Below, in pieces: positions 23,460 to 34,566 of a DNA stretch of 64,000 nt. The stretch is taken from assembly GCA_036852015.1 (NCBI GenBank), contig JAANDG010000067.1, forward strand, positions 1 to 64,000. Reading direction: 5' to 3'. The stretch comes from Pelodera strongyloides (Eukaryota > Nematoda > Chromadorea > Rhabditida > Rhabditidae). A program made the position numbers and the translations under genes. The notes under the pieces were generated by a model. It had not been told where the DNA came from and did no database searches. It saw nothing but the letters and a program-made list of their open reading frames with translations. Numbering within the stretch: position 1 is the first letter of the stretch; every line of letters begins with the position of its first letter.

Positions 23460-25821
23460 CACACACACACACACAACAAGTAAACAAATGAATAAATAAA
23501 TAAATACACTCACTTGTTGTAAAAGATCAGCAAAACGGTCATGTTCCATAATGCCATTGGAGTCGGAAATTTGAGAAAACATATCTAAAATTATGAAATC
23601 GATTGCCCAATCAATGATACAACCCACCTTTGGTATAGGTATGATGGTATGTTTGCCGTAAAATAGTAAGAATGCAGAAAACTACCGTCCAGAAAACAAA
23701 ACAAACTAAATCTAACTGCAATCTAATACATAGAGAATCCTGCACAAAAATACAAAAAGGAAAAACTGCGGTAGTACCGAAATGTACAGTACCAAAAAAA
23801 ACTACAAAACAGAAAACTACCGTACATCGTAGTTTATCCACCAATTTTCCCGCACATATGGTAGCCAATGCGATTTTCACGGAAAATATTGATAATCGAC
23901 CTGTTTGTTGTCTGAATAGAGGAGAAATAATTAATAAATATAAAGAAACTATAAAGAATTAGATATAAATTTCAAACGTTCACGGTGGCTACATTATTCG
24001 TTGCTTCCTACGGTAATCTAGTTATCCGACTTTCCTACACTGATTTCAACTCTATACAGTCACTGGTCATGCCCATAACTGCTTTGCAACAATTTTCTAC
24101 GAGTTAAAGCGAAATGCTAGCCCCTTTGGAAAATTTGCATATGATAAGCAAATCCTATGTATCCTATGCTAATTTTGTACGATCGTCCACGGCAATCGTA
24201 CAAAATTAGCATGCCAATACGATACATAGGATTTGCTTATCATATGCAAATTTTCCAAAGAGGCTAGCATTTCGCTTTAAGATTTTTCTCCACATATTCT
24301 TTGTGGTATGCTAATTATTGCAAACAATAAAAATTATACAAAAACCAACTTATCATAAGCGCCTAATAAGAAGCTGAGTAGCAGAGAGATGCTTTTATCC
24401 GTATCGATATGCTGTGATGAAACAAGTCGTTTATTCAAATTGTGAAAAATTGAGGTGAGAAGTAGTTCCAGGCGGGAAGCTTTGATCTAGAAAAAATTCA
24501 ACTTAATAATTGATAGTATTAATAGATGCATTGCTTCGATCAATAATACTGTATTGAAGCGATATAACAGCCGGTTTTTGAAAAATATCCTGAACAACTG
24601 ATTTACATAAACTACAAACTACAAGGAATATTGAATTGCATAAACTACAAGGAATACAACGTCCAACGTACGTTGTTGTTATGCTGTTTTGTTGATTTCT
24701 CAAAAGTGGCCGGTAAGGTAATGGTAAGGGGTGCGCGCAGCACACTTGCCGCACTCTTGCCGTTGCCGCACCGACAAGTTTTCCGTCGATGAACCATTTC
24801 ACCAAGTGTAAGCTAGATAAAATAACCTGTACCTGTGTATGTATTGGCAGGGCATTGAGGCCGTTTTCCCGAAACGAATCAATCATATTCCATATATCGA
24901 CCAGGTAAACTAAAAACATGTAAGAGGTACAAATTTAAAGTGAAATACCGGCCGGTTTTTGAAACGCATCGAGTACTCCCTGCTTTCCTATGCTTCATAT
25001 GCAAATGAGCATAAATTTGAATAAAAAATAGACCCCAATAGACCCCTTTTAGCATAACTGAATAAGAATGCTGATATTTGAGATGCGTTTCAAAAACCGG
25101 CTGGTATTTCGCTATGGTTTGGTAAGCATATACGGTATACTGGTCAACTCCATTTACACGAATATATAAAAACTGTACTTAATTCTGTGTCGGAAAAGCA
25201 CAGAAATTTTCATATAATGTATAATGCAGTTTCCCCGCATAGGATTCATAAACACGTGTCATATCCCTTGAAAATGACGGGAACTGCATCAAACTACCAG
25301 CCGCGCTGGGTACATTTACATGTACTATCTTTAAAATACAAGCAGATGCAGCGAAGCACGGTCATTATCATTATCGTATAAGTAAAAAATAAATAAATAA
25401 AACAACTTCAATGAACTGTACCATTAGTCTTCTTCTGTATAAAACGGAGTTTACAAGCAGCACGGTACGTGGCAAAGCGAATTGAGTCAAAGTCTTGCAC
25501 TCCTGGAAAAAATATATATAACCAAATGTATCCCAATGGTACCAATGGTAAATGGTACAATTTATTGATTATTATGCGGCAAATGGTACACCTTATCTAC
25601 TTCTTATTTTAAATAAATCCGTGAGTCGTAAGATGATTTAAAACGACACGCTCACTCGTATGCCAGCTATAAACCGATAAAAAAATTATAAAAAAAAACG
25701 GACTCAGCTCGTCGATAATGCTTTGCAATTGCTGCGCGCAATCGGGTAGGGCAGCGTTCCCGTTCGACGCAGTGGGCACACCCGCGGAGGGCGGGAGATC
25801 CCCGCTCTCGGCCCGCCACAT
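19038..25821 (-). CDS. dyb-1: Dystrobrevin (dyb-1 orthologue)
   Basis: Seventeen exons: 25821-25704, 25502-25422, 24909-24833, 24486-24350, 23911-23826, 23584-23514, 23310-23230, 22987-22847, 22335-22201, 22039-21953, 21350-21271, 21059-20921, 20698-20573, 20341-20210, 19719-19633, 19412-19343, 19081-19038. Total 1692 bp, 563 residues, every phase matching. Residues about 40-215 are the dystrophin-type EF-hand region ([48 protein letters not shown]). Residues about 255-305 are the ZZ zinc finger with CDGC, CQRC and CQNCFWRGR, then [15 protein letters not shown]. Then comes [19 protein letters not shown], a coiled coil at about 425-497 ([30 protein letters not shown]) and a tail [20 protein letters not shown]. 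Dystrobrevin binds dystrophin and syntrophins under muscle and neuronal membranes. The start follows TTTCAG, fitting trans-splicing. Exon 1 uses a weak donor A|GTCCGT. Confidence 0.97.
19768..19883. mobile_element. TTAA MITE (ATAACAGCCG family)
   Basis: TTAAAGCGGTACAACAGCCGG at the left and GCGACTGTTATATCGCTTAA at the right, in a dyb-1 intron. Terminal inverted repeats are about 30 bp. Confidence 0.75.
20338..20402. repeat. ACTACAAACTACAA motif run at a dyb-1 splice site
   Basis: Reiterated GGATACAAACTACAA units. On the coding strand this is TTGTAGTTTGTATCC, and the TTTTGTAG copy is used as the acceptor of the exon starting at 20341, with the next repeat unit coding for the first residues. 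The same motif recurs in other introns, such as 20855-20910, 21092-21105, 24599-24650, 26883-26900, 30200-30215, 37685-37710, 45130-45150 and 46808-46895. Confidence 0.6.
21415..21540. repeat. Short tandem repeat of CTGACTG / CTGACTGAT units
   Basis: Imperfect tandem array of 7- and 9-base units (GACTGCT, GACTGAT) inside the dyb-1 intron between exons starting at 21350 and ending at 21953. Confidence 0.9.
22503..22578 (-). other. tRNA-like sequence with A and B boxes (leucine/serine type)
   Basis: On the minus strand: ATGGCCGAGTGGTGTAAGGCG (A-box region of a long-arm tRNA), then GTAGGTTCGACTCCTAT (B box and T arm). The flanking seven-base acceptor arms do not pair, so this is probably a decayed tRNA gene or the head of a tRNA-derived SINE. 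It lies in a dyb-1 intron in the same orientation as the gene. Confidence 0.55.
22995..23170. mobile_element. CATTTGGTGACC inverted-repeat element, copy 3
   Basis: ACCACTAAATGGTTTTCACC at one end and CGTCGTCAAATGGTTCATCC at the other, with internal TGGCGACCACTTCGAGAC and CAGTGGTCACCCACTGGTCA. In a dyb-1 intron. Confidence 0.6.
23398..23475. repeat. (CA)n microsatellite
   Basis: Nearly pure ACACAC run with a few GCAC and TCAC interruptions in a dyb-1 intron, about 40 bp downstream (in gene direction) of the donor of the exon ending at 23514. Confidence 0.95.
24104..24280. mobile_element. TTAA-bounded hairpin element (AAAGCGAAATG family), copy 3
   Basis: TTAAAGCGAAATGCTAGCC to GGCTAGCATTTCGCTTTAA with near-perfect arms and the loop TACGATCGTCCACGGCAATCGTA region. 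The right arm holds a small insertion (GCCAATACGATACATAGG). It lies in the dyb-1 intron between 24350 and 23911. Confidence 0.9.
24935..25115. mobile_element. TTAA MITE (CCGGTTTTTGAAAC family)
   Basis: TTAAAGTGAAATACCGGCCGG at the left; AAAACCGGCTGGTATTTCGCT at the right. It starts about 25 bp before the acceptor of the dyb-1 exon at 24909. Confidence 0.75.
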
Positions 25822-26698
25822 GAAAGAATCTGAAAGAATTGCTTATAAATGAAAGTTTGTTTGTTTGTTTGTGTGTATTCACGTTACGCTCGAAACTCGA
25901 AGGCTAAATTACACGCAAAATACATATAAAGTCAGACTCGAACCCACACGGTAACGCTTGACGGTCTAACGCATTGTAATCAACATTGAGTGAGATAAAC
26001 AGCGCGTGCGCCACAGTATAGCGGCACACAAAAAGTGGGCGAAAACGCGGTATGTTTCAAGGAGGTAAGTAATTCGTTTTAAACAGAACAAACAAGAATA
26101 TTTTTTTCATGAGGAAAACAAGCCAACAAAACACCGAAGCTACCCAAACAACAGACAGATAATATATTTTACGAAAACCAATTTTCTGCCCAAAAATGGC
26201 GAGAAACACATGAGGTATTGTTTGGAGAAAATTGAAAGACCTAGCATTTTTGTTGGTAAAAATAAAATAAAACAAGATTTCTTCCAAATGAAATTGTTTG
26301 CAAAATGTCCTGCTTTCCGAAGTGAATCAAATATGATACTAATCACTACATAAATATAGAAGGCGACTTGTCATACATACTTAGAAAGCTAGACATCCAT
26401 TTTAAAAGCTTTAGTTTTATAGGCGTTTTGTGCCAAAAATAAGCCACCACAATTTTTCAGCTCACTAATGGGGAGAATTAGCAAATTGAAAGCACATGTT
26501 GCAAGGGGAACATTTCGTATTGAATATGTAAACATGCAGTGAATTCAAATACTGGGTCTACTGAGTATGTTGCGCTTATTTAGCATTTGCACTCGGAACG
26601 TAACGCGCATGAACACAACCAAACAAACAAACAAACAAACTTTCGCACAATTAATAAGGAATTTCTATCTATTTGTTTGATATGAGTATTGTATTTTT

Positions 26699-26870
26699 TT
26701 AAAGAGAAATAAAACCGGTTTTTGAAACGAACAGTGAACAACTGCATTCTTATAATATATTTAAGCTAAGTGGTATCGAGTTGAGGTAGCTTTTTTATCC
26801 TGCTCTTACTCATTTGCATATGATAGTTACTCAGCACACGTTTTAAAAGCAGGATGTTATATCGCTTTAA
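26699..26870. mobile_element. TTAA MITE (ATAACAGCCG family)
   Basis: TTAAAGAGAAATAAAACCGG at the left and GGATGTTATATCGCTTTAA at the right, upstream of dyb-1 and next to the Tc1-like element. Confidence 0.6.
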
Positions 26871-26951
26871 TAAGGAATAAATACGACTACAAACTACAAA
26901 TACATATATTCCAAGACAGCGTACTAGATCCCCGTCAATGCGTGTGGTATA

Positions 26952-28501
26952 CAGTGCGTTTCATAAGTATAAGAACACCCAAAAAATTTCGTTTTCGGGC
27001 CAAAAATGACAGAAACGCTTCAAATGAGTCACACCATTGGATTCAGCGTGGAAAACTGGTCCTGTATAGGAAAATTCAGAATAAAATATTCAGAATCTCG
27101 CCAGAAGGAATTCTTGAACCAAAAGGGTCGTTTTTGCAACTGTTTCATAAGTAAAGGAACACCCGTGAAAATTATAATTTATTTAAAAATTAAAGTGATA
27201 AAGAGCTTGATTGCATAAATTAATTATCGGTAGGTCCTTCTTATCCTGCGTCAAGGTCAAATTCTCGGTGGTGCTTCGAAGAGGTGCGATTCTGGAGAAT
27301 TCTGAAGTCGCCTGTTCTTCGAGGCGTTTAGAAGACGTTCGACCGTCGAAAAAGTGTGCTTTTGTGCGCAGTTTCCACAAAAATACCGCCAAATGAGTTT
27401 CGAATGGATTCGCATCTGGAGAACATGCTGGAAAGCTCCACGCGTCCTCCAGATGCTCTGTCTTCTAAACTTCTGGGAATAACTGACGTTCATTGACTGT
27501 TTTACATTCTGAAGCACAATTCCTGGCAGCGGAAAACCCAGTGCAAACACTGTCGAGAACATTCTGAGTGTTGGCAGTGTTCATCCATCATTGGAAACTC
27601 CAGATGATCGTGGCCTTAGCGTGGAAGGTCCCCAAACCATCGCCGATCCTTCTCCATCATCTGAGCCCGTCGGAGAACTGCAGTAACCTGCGGAGATCGC
27701 ACCAGAACTTTTCTTATTATCCGGCACGTTCAGTTCGATGTTGCTTTCATCAGAAAACACCATCTGGGGCACCAATTTGACGATTCTGGCATTACTGCCA
27801 AGAATGACCTGTGCCACCAGGGGGGGGGACGCTAACGTTGCGCTCATCTGGAAGTTCCAGGCACACGGATGGACACTGTCATTACCCAGAATGTTCTCGA
27901 CAGTGTTTGCACTGGGTTTTCCGCTGCCAGGAATTGTGCTTCAGAATGTAAAACAGTCAATGAACGTCAGTTATTCCCAGAAGTTTAGAAGACAGAGCAT
28001 CTGGAGGACGCGTGGAGCTTTCCAGCATGTTCTCCAGATGCGAATCCATTCGAAACTCATTTGGCGGTATTTTTGTGGAAACTGCGCACAAAAGCACACT
28101 TTTTCGACGGTCGAACGTCTTCTAAACGCCTCGAAGAACAGGCGACGTCAGAATTCTCCAGAATCGCGCCTCTTCGAAGCGCCACCGAGAATTTGACCTT
28201 GACGCAGGATAAGAAGGACCTACCGATAATTAATTTATGCAATCAAGCTCTTTATCACTTTAATTTTTAAATAAATTATAATTTTCACGGGTGTTCCTTT
28301 ACTTATGAAACAGTTGCAAAAACGACCCTTTTGGTTCAAGAATTCCTTCTGGCGAGATTCTGAATATTTTATTCTGAATTTTCCTATACAGGACCAGTTT
28401 TCCACGCTGAATCCAATGGTGTGACTCATTTGAAGCGTTTCTGTCATTTTTGGCACGAAAACGAAATTTTTTGGGTGTTCTTATACTTATGAAACGCACT
28501 G
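26952..28501. mobile_element. Rearranged, palindromic Tc1/mariner-like transposon
   Basis: Ends CAGTGCGTTTCATAAGTATA and its inverse TATACTTATGAAACGCACTG, each flanked by TA (26950-26951 and 28502-28503), the Tc1 signature. The two arms, about 615 bp each (26952-27566 and 27887-28501), are nearly identical inverted copies around a 320 bp spacer. In the minus strand the spacer carries VFSDESNIELNV (around the second catalytic Asp) and MVWG. Each arm carries the C-terminal region (CSPDANPFETHLAVFLWKLR, the SPDLNPIE-type motif with the third catalytic residue). In-frame stops interrupt both copies and the N-terminal DNA-binding half is missing. The element has therefore lost one half and gained an inverted copy of the other. 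It is dead as a self-mobilising unit, but its ends look intact. Confidence 0.9.
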
Positions 28502-28695
28502 TATTACACCAGCCGGCCACCCGGCCCGAGATATATAACCAAGAAACTTTCACCCATTCCGCCATCTCCACCGTCACACACTCTCTCCTCGACTTCGGCG
28601 TCGCCGTCTCCACATAAGCTCACTATTTCCCAGCGCTCTAACCCTAACGTAGTCCTTGGATTACTAACTGGGCAAACCCTATGTGATTACATCTA

Positions 28696-28875
28696 ATGAG
28701 TGTACCACGGAATGGCGAAAACCCGCAAAATGACCAATCGACTGGGTTCGGACAATTTTGTCATGTATACGGACAAAATGGTGGGAATTCCGAGAATTCT
28801 GTCACTTATACGAACAAATTGCTGGGGAAATCCGAAAATTCTGTCACATATACGGACAAATACCGTGAAAAGGTA
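28696..28875 (+). CDS. Doubtful short open exon with an internal duplication
   Basis: Starts ATG and runs 60 codons to AAAAG|GTAAGA, a good donor. It contains a duplicated segment (SENSVTYTNK and SENSVTYTDK). No partner exon was found and no family is recognised. It may be a chance open frame in tandem-repeat DNA. Confidence 0.2.
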
Positions 28876-29584
28876 AGATGTATTCCACAACTCCCGATAC
28901 TGTAGTCGCAAGCCATTCAACCTGTGAATATATAAATGCAAAAAAAGTTTAATCGGAAATGCAATGGGGTAAAACTATGCTGCATAGACTATGCTGCAGA
29001 TGCGCTCGTAAAAATTATTACGTATAAAATACCAGATGCTGGGTCGTAAATTAACTGTAACTTACATACATAGAAAATTAATGTTATTAAACTAGTCGAT
29101 TTACAGCAATATGACAACAATGAAGTCATTATCAAAACTATTCGTTACTACTTGAAAATGCAAAACTAAACTATCAAGCACACAGGCTGATAACCGAACG
29201 AAATTCTAAACAGTTACATTGATCCAAACTATGCTAATTTCTCTTCGTCTCATAGGAGAGAGTACTATTTCTACATTTTCTGGCTAAAGGGAGGGGTACG
29301 AAATGTTTGCGACACTGCTAAAACCAGCGATGCGAACGCTAACTGTTAGAGCCAGTTCAGCGACAGCTGCCAGCTAGCTAAAACGCGCTGATAACTTACA
29401 GTACAATCCTCAAAATTCAAATCTCCGGTCAGGATATCCTGACAGATTGCTGGCTGCGCGGCTATTCAAATATTTGCATTGTTGACGAGATTTTCTACGA
29501 GACGCCGAAACCTGATATATTGGATTTTTGAAGAGGAAAGGACATGGAAACCAGATCTTTTACGCATTATTAACAACTTTACAA

Positions 29585-29770
29585 TTAAAGCGAAATACTG
29601 GTCGGTTTTTGAAACACATCGTGGACAAGTGAATTTGAATTCTTACTACGCATTTAAGCTAAATTGCTCTAATTTAACTCGATTTTTTATTCTAATTTAC
29701 GTTCATTTGCATAGGCTGCATAAGAATGCTGGTGTACCCGATGTGCTTCAAAAACCGGCCGGTATTTCGC
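29585..29770. mobile_element. TTAA MITE (CCGGTTTTTGAAAC family)
   Basis: TTAAAGCGAAATACTGGTCGG to AAAAACCGGCCGGTATTTCGCC. The right terminus has lost its TTTAA. Confidence 0.75.
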
Positions 29771-31542
29771 CGGTATATTGTCAAATTTTACAACAAAAAA
29801 AAGCATACTATTTGTCTAGCAGTGACCATAGCAGTCCTAAGTGGTATTAATTACTCTTATTCATATTACGGAAGCAAATAAATATTTCCCCCTCCAGTCA
29901 GAAAGCTCAGGAATCTATTTGTAAGAGAATGTACAGGAACAATAATAAAAGTATATTCACTTTAAAATTACAAGGTTTACTTTGGTAGCTCGTTTAATCA
30001 CTGCAAGATATTGTTTGACCAAAAAACGAATACGTTCCCAGATGTTTGTTACGTTTACTATCGCTTATGTTAGATTCAAACTTGTAGGAAAGTTTGTAAA
30101 CAAGGTTGATTGAAAAATCATATCATATCCTAAAATATCTCCGTTCATTGTAAAACTACTACTACATATACAAGGAAAAGGGCAGAAATTAGCATAAAAG
30201 ACTACAAACTACAAAAATCGACTAGTCCACATTGACTGCTTCTTTCAACGTCAACTAACGACGATTTGGAACCAAGGTAGCTGGCATATTGCCAGACGAA
30301 TCTTTCGGGCCATTAGCTGGGCCTGGGATGCCAGGGCCCACGGGCACGCACTGGAGTACAATCTATCCACTCTCCTGACTTCATCCACTATTTCTCCGAC
30401 TCTCGTCCATCTTTAACTCTCTCCTTCTAGTGACACTCTCTCACGTTGTAACAAGCAGGGCTTCTCCTCCAAAATACGCAGAAAGAGTGATCTCTCGCCT
30501 CATTTGCATATCCTTTCTAAAATTGTCATCCACGGGCAAGCTTCTCATCTAGTATCCTCTTTTTCACTAGAAGCCTTGCACAACGAATTGTCTCTACTCT
30601 CTTTCTCTCTCACACACTCTCAGAAGCTCACGCTATATCGTTCACTACGCCCAAGTCTCTTTCAATTCTGTGATACGGCTTTTCCTTTGCTTCTCAAGAC
30701 TCTCTCAAAACGTCAAGGGAGTTGGCACTCTCTCATGTTCTGTTTGGTGTCTGGCTTCTCCCTTAGAACCATAGCCCTCACTTTCACTACGATGTCCACC
30801 TACAAGCTCAGTACGCTGCCTCGCCCAATGAAGAATTCCTCAAAAATGGTTCAATAAATTGGTGCACAACGTGTACCATGATAGCAAACTTAGGGTGCGA
30901 CTATGTTCCTCCCAGCTCCCATGATATGAATACCACACATGACATGACAAGAACTTGCCGCACTCCTCCAGAAAGTGCGCCGCTGGTGCGCCAACTCAAA
31001 TTGAACACTATTGTTGGCGCAACTGTGGCGCACCCTACGCACATATGTGGCGCACCCCGCGGGACCTGTGCTGCGTATCCTGTTTTTGTTTTGCGACACG
31101 ATTTCGCAGAGTTTCAGCAGTTTAACTTCAATAAAAGTTACTAACCTCTGGTTTAAGTGGGACCGTCAACATGTGGAGGTAGTAGGGCTGCGCTGAGCTG
31201 AGAGACAAGCGAAATTAAATCCAAAAAAAAACGTCGAAGGTACTTCGAGGGACAATTTAAATGAAACCGAGAGTAGAGGCCGACATAGAGGTCCAATAAG
31301 TTGAAAAGTACAAGATATGGCTGATATGTTGATATGTAGACAAAACTAAAATAATAGGAAAATGTTGATAGTGGTCTATTTTCCCTTCTGTTGAAGTGCA
31401 TATCCGATGTGTAACTTTATGAAGAACTTTGTTTGGAAGGAACCGCGGAGATCATATATTTGTTTGTTTTTTAGATTATGCAACAATAACTTATTTGCAA
31501 AGAAAATTCAGTAAAAAAAAAATACACTGACCTCAATGCAAA

Positions 31543-34500
31543 CTAAACCCTGGGAATCGGGTAGCCAAAGAGCACAAAGTCGTAGAAATACATCTTTACA
31601 ATCAAATCCATCAAGTGGGGATCCGCGCGAAGCTTTCGCTCCGTTTCCGCTCGCAGATCGGAAGTGCGCGTCGCGTGATTGGTGCGTCCAGCGTGAAGAC
31701 TTTCATCTAGAATAGGGGTGACTATTTTTTGGGGGTTATAGTGTGTGGGTCGGTAGCTAATAAGTATTTAAGCTTCTTCGCGCAGCGGCGTAAAATGAAG
31801 CGGCTGTCAATGACATTGCATGCGTGGGGGACGCACTACCTCTGAGAAAAAATTGCGAAATTCTGAGTGGCGAACATGTGGCGACCCTGCGGCGCACTTT
31901 TAAAACTGCGCCGGAGCTATACAAATTAGCGCATCCGCACTGCCTCCCAGCGCGCTCCCTGCGCTCGGTGCGCGCCACGCACAGGCGGATCATAGGGTGA
32001 CTACTACTGGACAGCAAAGTGACGTACTACGTATAGCTTAATTACTTACCAAAACTACAAAAAAATATTACAAAAATTCTTGAAGCTCTTGAAGCGCAGC
32101 TCTTGAAGCGCAGTTCTTGAAGCTCTTGAAGCGCAAAACAATTTTTAAATTTTTTACATTTTGCGTAGCGCGGCTGGACTAGCAAAAGACATCGAACAGT
32201 CACAAAGGACCTCGGATTTTATGTTTTCCCAAAACCTCAAATTGTCTTACTAATGAACTGTATCGACTTGTCCGGCACTTGCTGTTTCTTGAATATTGAC
32301 AATAGATCTCCAATAAATGGTTCCGGATTAGCTGCATCAAACCGCAGCATTGTATAACGATTGAGATAGGAACGGAACTCACAACGCCTAAAATTTGGAT
32401 CACATCTCTATAAGCCTAAGCCTAAGCCTAAGCCTAGCTCAGTGACGCGAGATTTAGTAACTATGTAACTCTTTCGGTGTGGTAAAAAAACTCTTTGTGA
32501 ACTGGTTTTATGACTGTTAGTATTACTCTTCTGGAGCTCTGGGGTTCAAATCATCCTTTTTTGATAATACACCCAATTTGAGCACAAATTTCATCATCGT
32601 ACGCTCCCAATTTTTGATTCACTGTTTTATTTGCTTACAAGGAACGTTTAAATTTTAAATATGTCAATATTCCAGTTTCGAAAAAAAATAAGCTAACAAA
32701 AAGCTTACCAATTCTGCGGGAAGAAATGTTCATCGTCAAACTGTGTGCGTACTTTGTTTCCGGCACTTTTAAACATTATTCTTTTGTAGATTTTCTCCGT
32801 AAAACACGTCAAATTCGTCTTGCAGAACTGACAGCGATAAGGGTACTTTTTCCATGTTTGCTCACTAAAAGGCAAATGAAACCAAGCTATATGTAAACGC
32901 TAAAAATAGGTATTATAAAGAGCGAGCGTCCAGATGTGGTTGGCCTTGTCCAGAGTTCGCGGCACACGCGCTGTGGACCATCGGTCCAGGAACGCGTGGC
33001 GGAAACAGGAAAGTTTTTGGTTGCGCACGTCAGGCATGCACATGGCGCACCAGCGGCACACCAGAAAAATGCTCAAGGTGCGCGGTGAAGAATAATTCTG
33101 CCAACAGTACCTAATGTCATCCTGGAATAAAAATAAGAATTGCAAAAAAAAACTAACGTAAGACATTTATCGACAAAACCCGATAGAAATCTATCAATTG
33201 GTTCTCGTGTCATTCCGATAAACGTCCAATTTCCCGTGGCGCCCACCTTGGTCTCCATAACGGAAATGTTTTTGTGCTCATTGCGAGGGCCACAGAATCT
33301 AAAATCTTAGCGTTTGATTGTTTGTATGTTTGGGTGATGTACGTTACGTTTTAGAATGTACGTTACGGTTCAGAGCTATCGCCGTCACCCTTCATAAACC
33401 CATTAGAAGTTTCTAATTGTTAATTGTAAGCATAAAATATTATTTTGCTAACCTGTGATGAAATTCCTCCTTCAAAAGGCTTCTTTTCGATTTTCGAAAT
33501 CTTTCTTCATTATGCAAAAAGCATAAAATTGCAGTCAGCAGTGTACTGAAGTTTTTTTCTATCGCACATCCCATCAGTTTGTACTTGCGAGAGGTCTGAG
33601 GTATTAATGTCAATTATAATGGCCATTATTCAGTCTATACAAAGGCGATTCCCTCTGACCCTAGGCAAAAGACCTCAAGCCCTCAAGCTTCGGACATTTG
33701 TCTGAATTCTGTCAGAACTCAAGCTTATTGTTAGAACATTGCCTGAACGTGAACCACCCCAAAGTACAGGAGAAGTCTTTTGAAGCGTGAAATATTAATT
33801 TATGTATAATGGAACGCTGTGCCATATTACAGTACACTGTAGCCCAGTTTCGTTCAAAATGTCTTATTGTTAGTCGAGAAAATCTCACCCTATATCTCTG
33901 GGTAAAGTTTACAAACGGTTTTGCACACAATGATGCCATATCGCCAGTACAGTAGTCATTCGATGTGGGCGGTAGAGGAAGACTGAAATGCAGCTAGAAT
34001 TACAGTACGTTGCGCCTTTGGTGCGCCACAAGGGCGCCAGCGGTGCGCCACAGGTGTACACCTGGTGCGCCAGCGGTGCGTAACTGAAATTTTGTCGATA
34101 TAATGATCATAGACGCAAACCTGGTACCACGGTACTGCATTGCCGGACCACCTCCTTGCTCGGGAATGCAGTTGTGCTATTTTTAAACCACGTGTCATTC
34201 CGCTTTAACCTTTACAGAAGGTAGATTATAACGAGTTTCAATCTACCTTTCATTTCGCATTACTGGGGCTGGGAGTTGAGACTGGGATACCTTTAACGAG
34301 TTCCACTTCATTGGTCCCCAAACAATTTGAGATCTAAAATATAAACTTTTCCAGTTGGCGAAAGTGTGGCGCACATTTGTGTGCGGGGCGTGTGCCACAT
34401 GTGCGCCGTAACAGCGCGAACATCTCGCCGCAGATAAAAAGATTTGAATGTCTCACCTTTTTAATGCCAGTTCACCTTCAACTTGCACCTCGTCGAACGA

Positions 34501-34566
34501 TGACCAAGTAAAAAGAAGCATAATTGCTACGATAATTGGGAATATCCACTTTGATAGACGAAACAT
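31543..34566 (-). CDS. Nematode carbohydrate sulfotransferase (Sulfotransfer_2 type)
   Basis: Seven exons: 34566-34457, 34333-34264, 33595-33453, 33298-33158, 32864-32709, 32387-32251, 31706-31543. Total 921 bp, 306 residues, all phases matching. Residues about 6-22 are a hydrophobic signal anchor, so it is a type II Golgi protein. Residues 137-152 read MTREPIDRFLSGFVDK, the arginine/serine motif that binds the 3'-phosphate of the sulfate donor PAPS. It is followed by paired cysteines (CQFC, CF) and DDEHFFPQNWRCEF, characteristic of the large C. elegans family. The C-terminus HATRTSDLRAETE then YFYDFVLFGYPIP is also typical. It should transfer sulfate to a glycan in the Golgi; the substrate is not known. 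The intron after 33158 contains GC-rich repeats. Confidence 0.93.
32405..32440. repeat. Short interstitial telomere-like array
   Basis: Four to five GCCTAA units 18 bp upstream, in gene direction, of the sulfotransferase exon at 32387. Close to a splice site but with no obvious role. Confidence 0.85.

Larger units (their letters stand above)
25822..31542. other. Gene-poor region between dyb-1 and the sulfotransferase
   Basis: It contains the dyb-1 promoter, a TTAA MITE (26699), the rearranged Tc1 element, one doubtful short exon (28696), another TTAA MITE (29585), a CT-rich tract (30350-30680) and a GC-rich repeat patch (30960-31080). A B-box-like GTGGGTTCGAGTCTGAC lies on the minus strand near 25935. 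No spliced gene with family support was found. Confidence 0.55.

Noticed and set aside
23282..23627. Cysteine/valine-rich open frames
   Set aside because: They translate the CA microsatellite on the minus strand.
26942..28613. Several long open frames on both strands
   Set aside because: They are arms of the palindromic Tc1-like element; the same peptides appear mirrored on both strands, with stops in the real transposase frame.
30504..30857. 117-residue open frame, Ser/Leu-rich
   Set aside because: It lies in CT-rich low-complexity DNA, with no splice partners and no family likeness.
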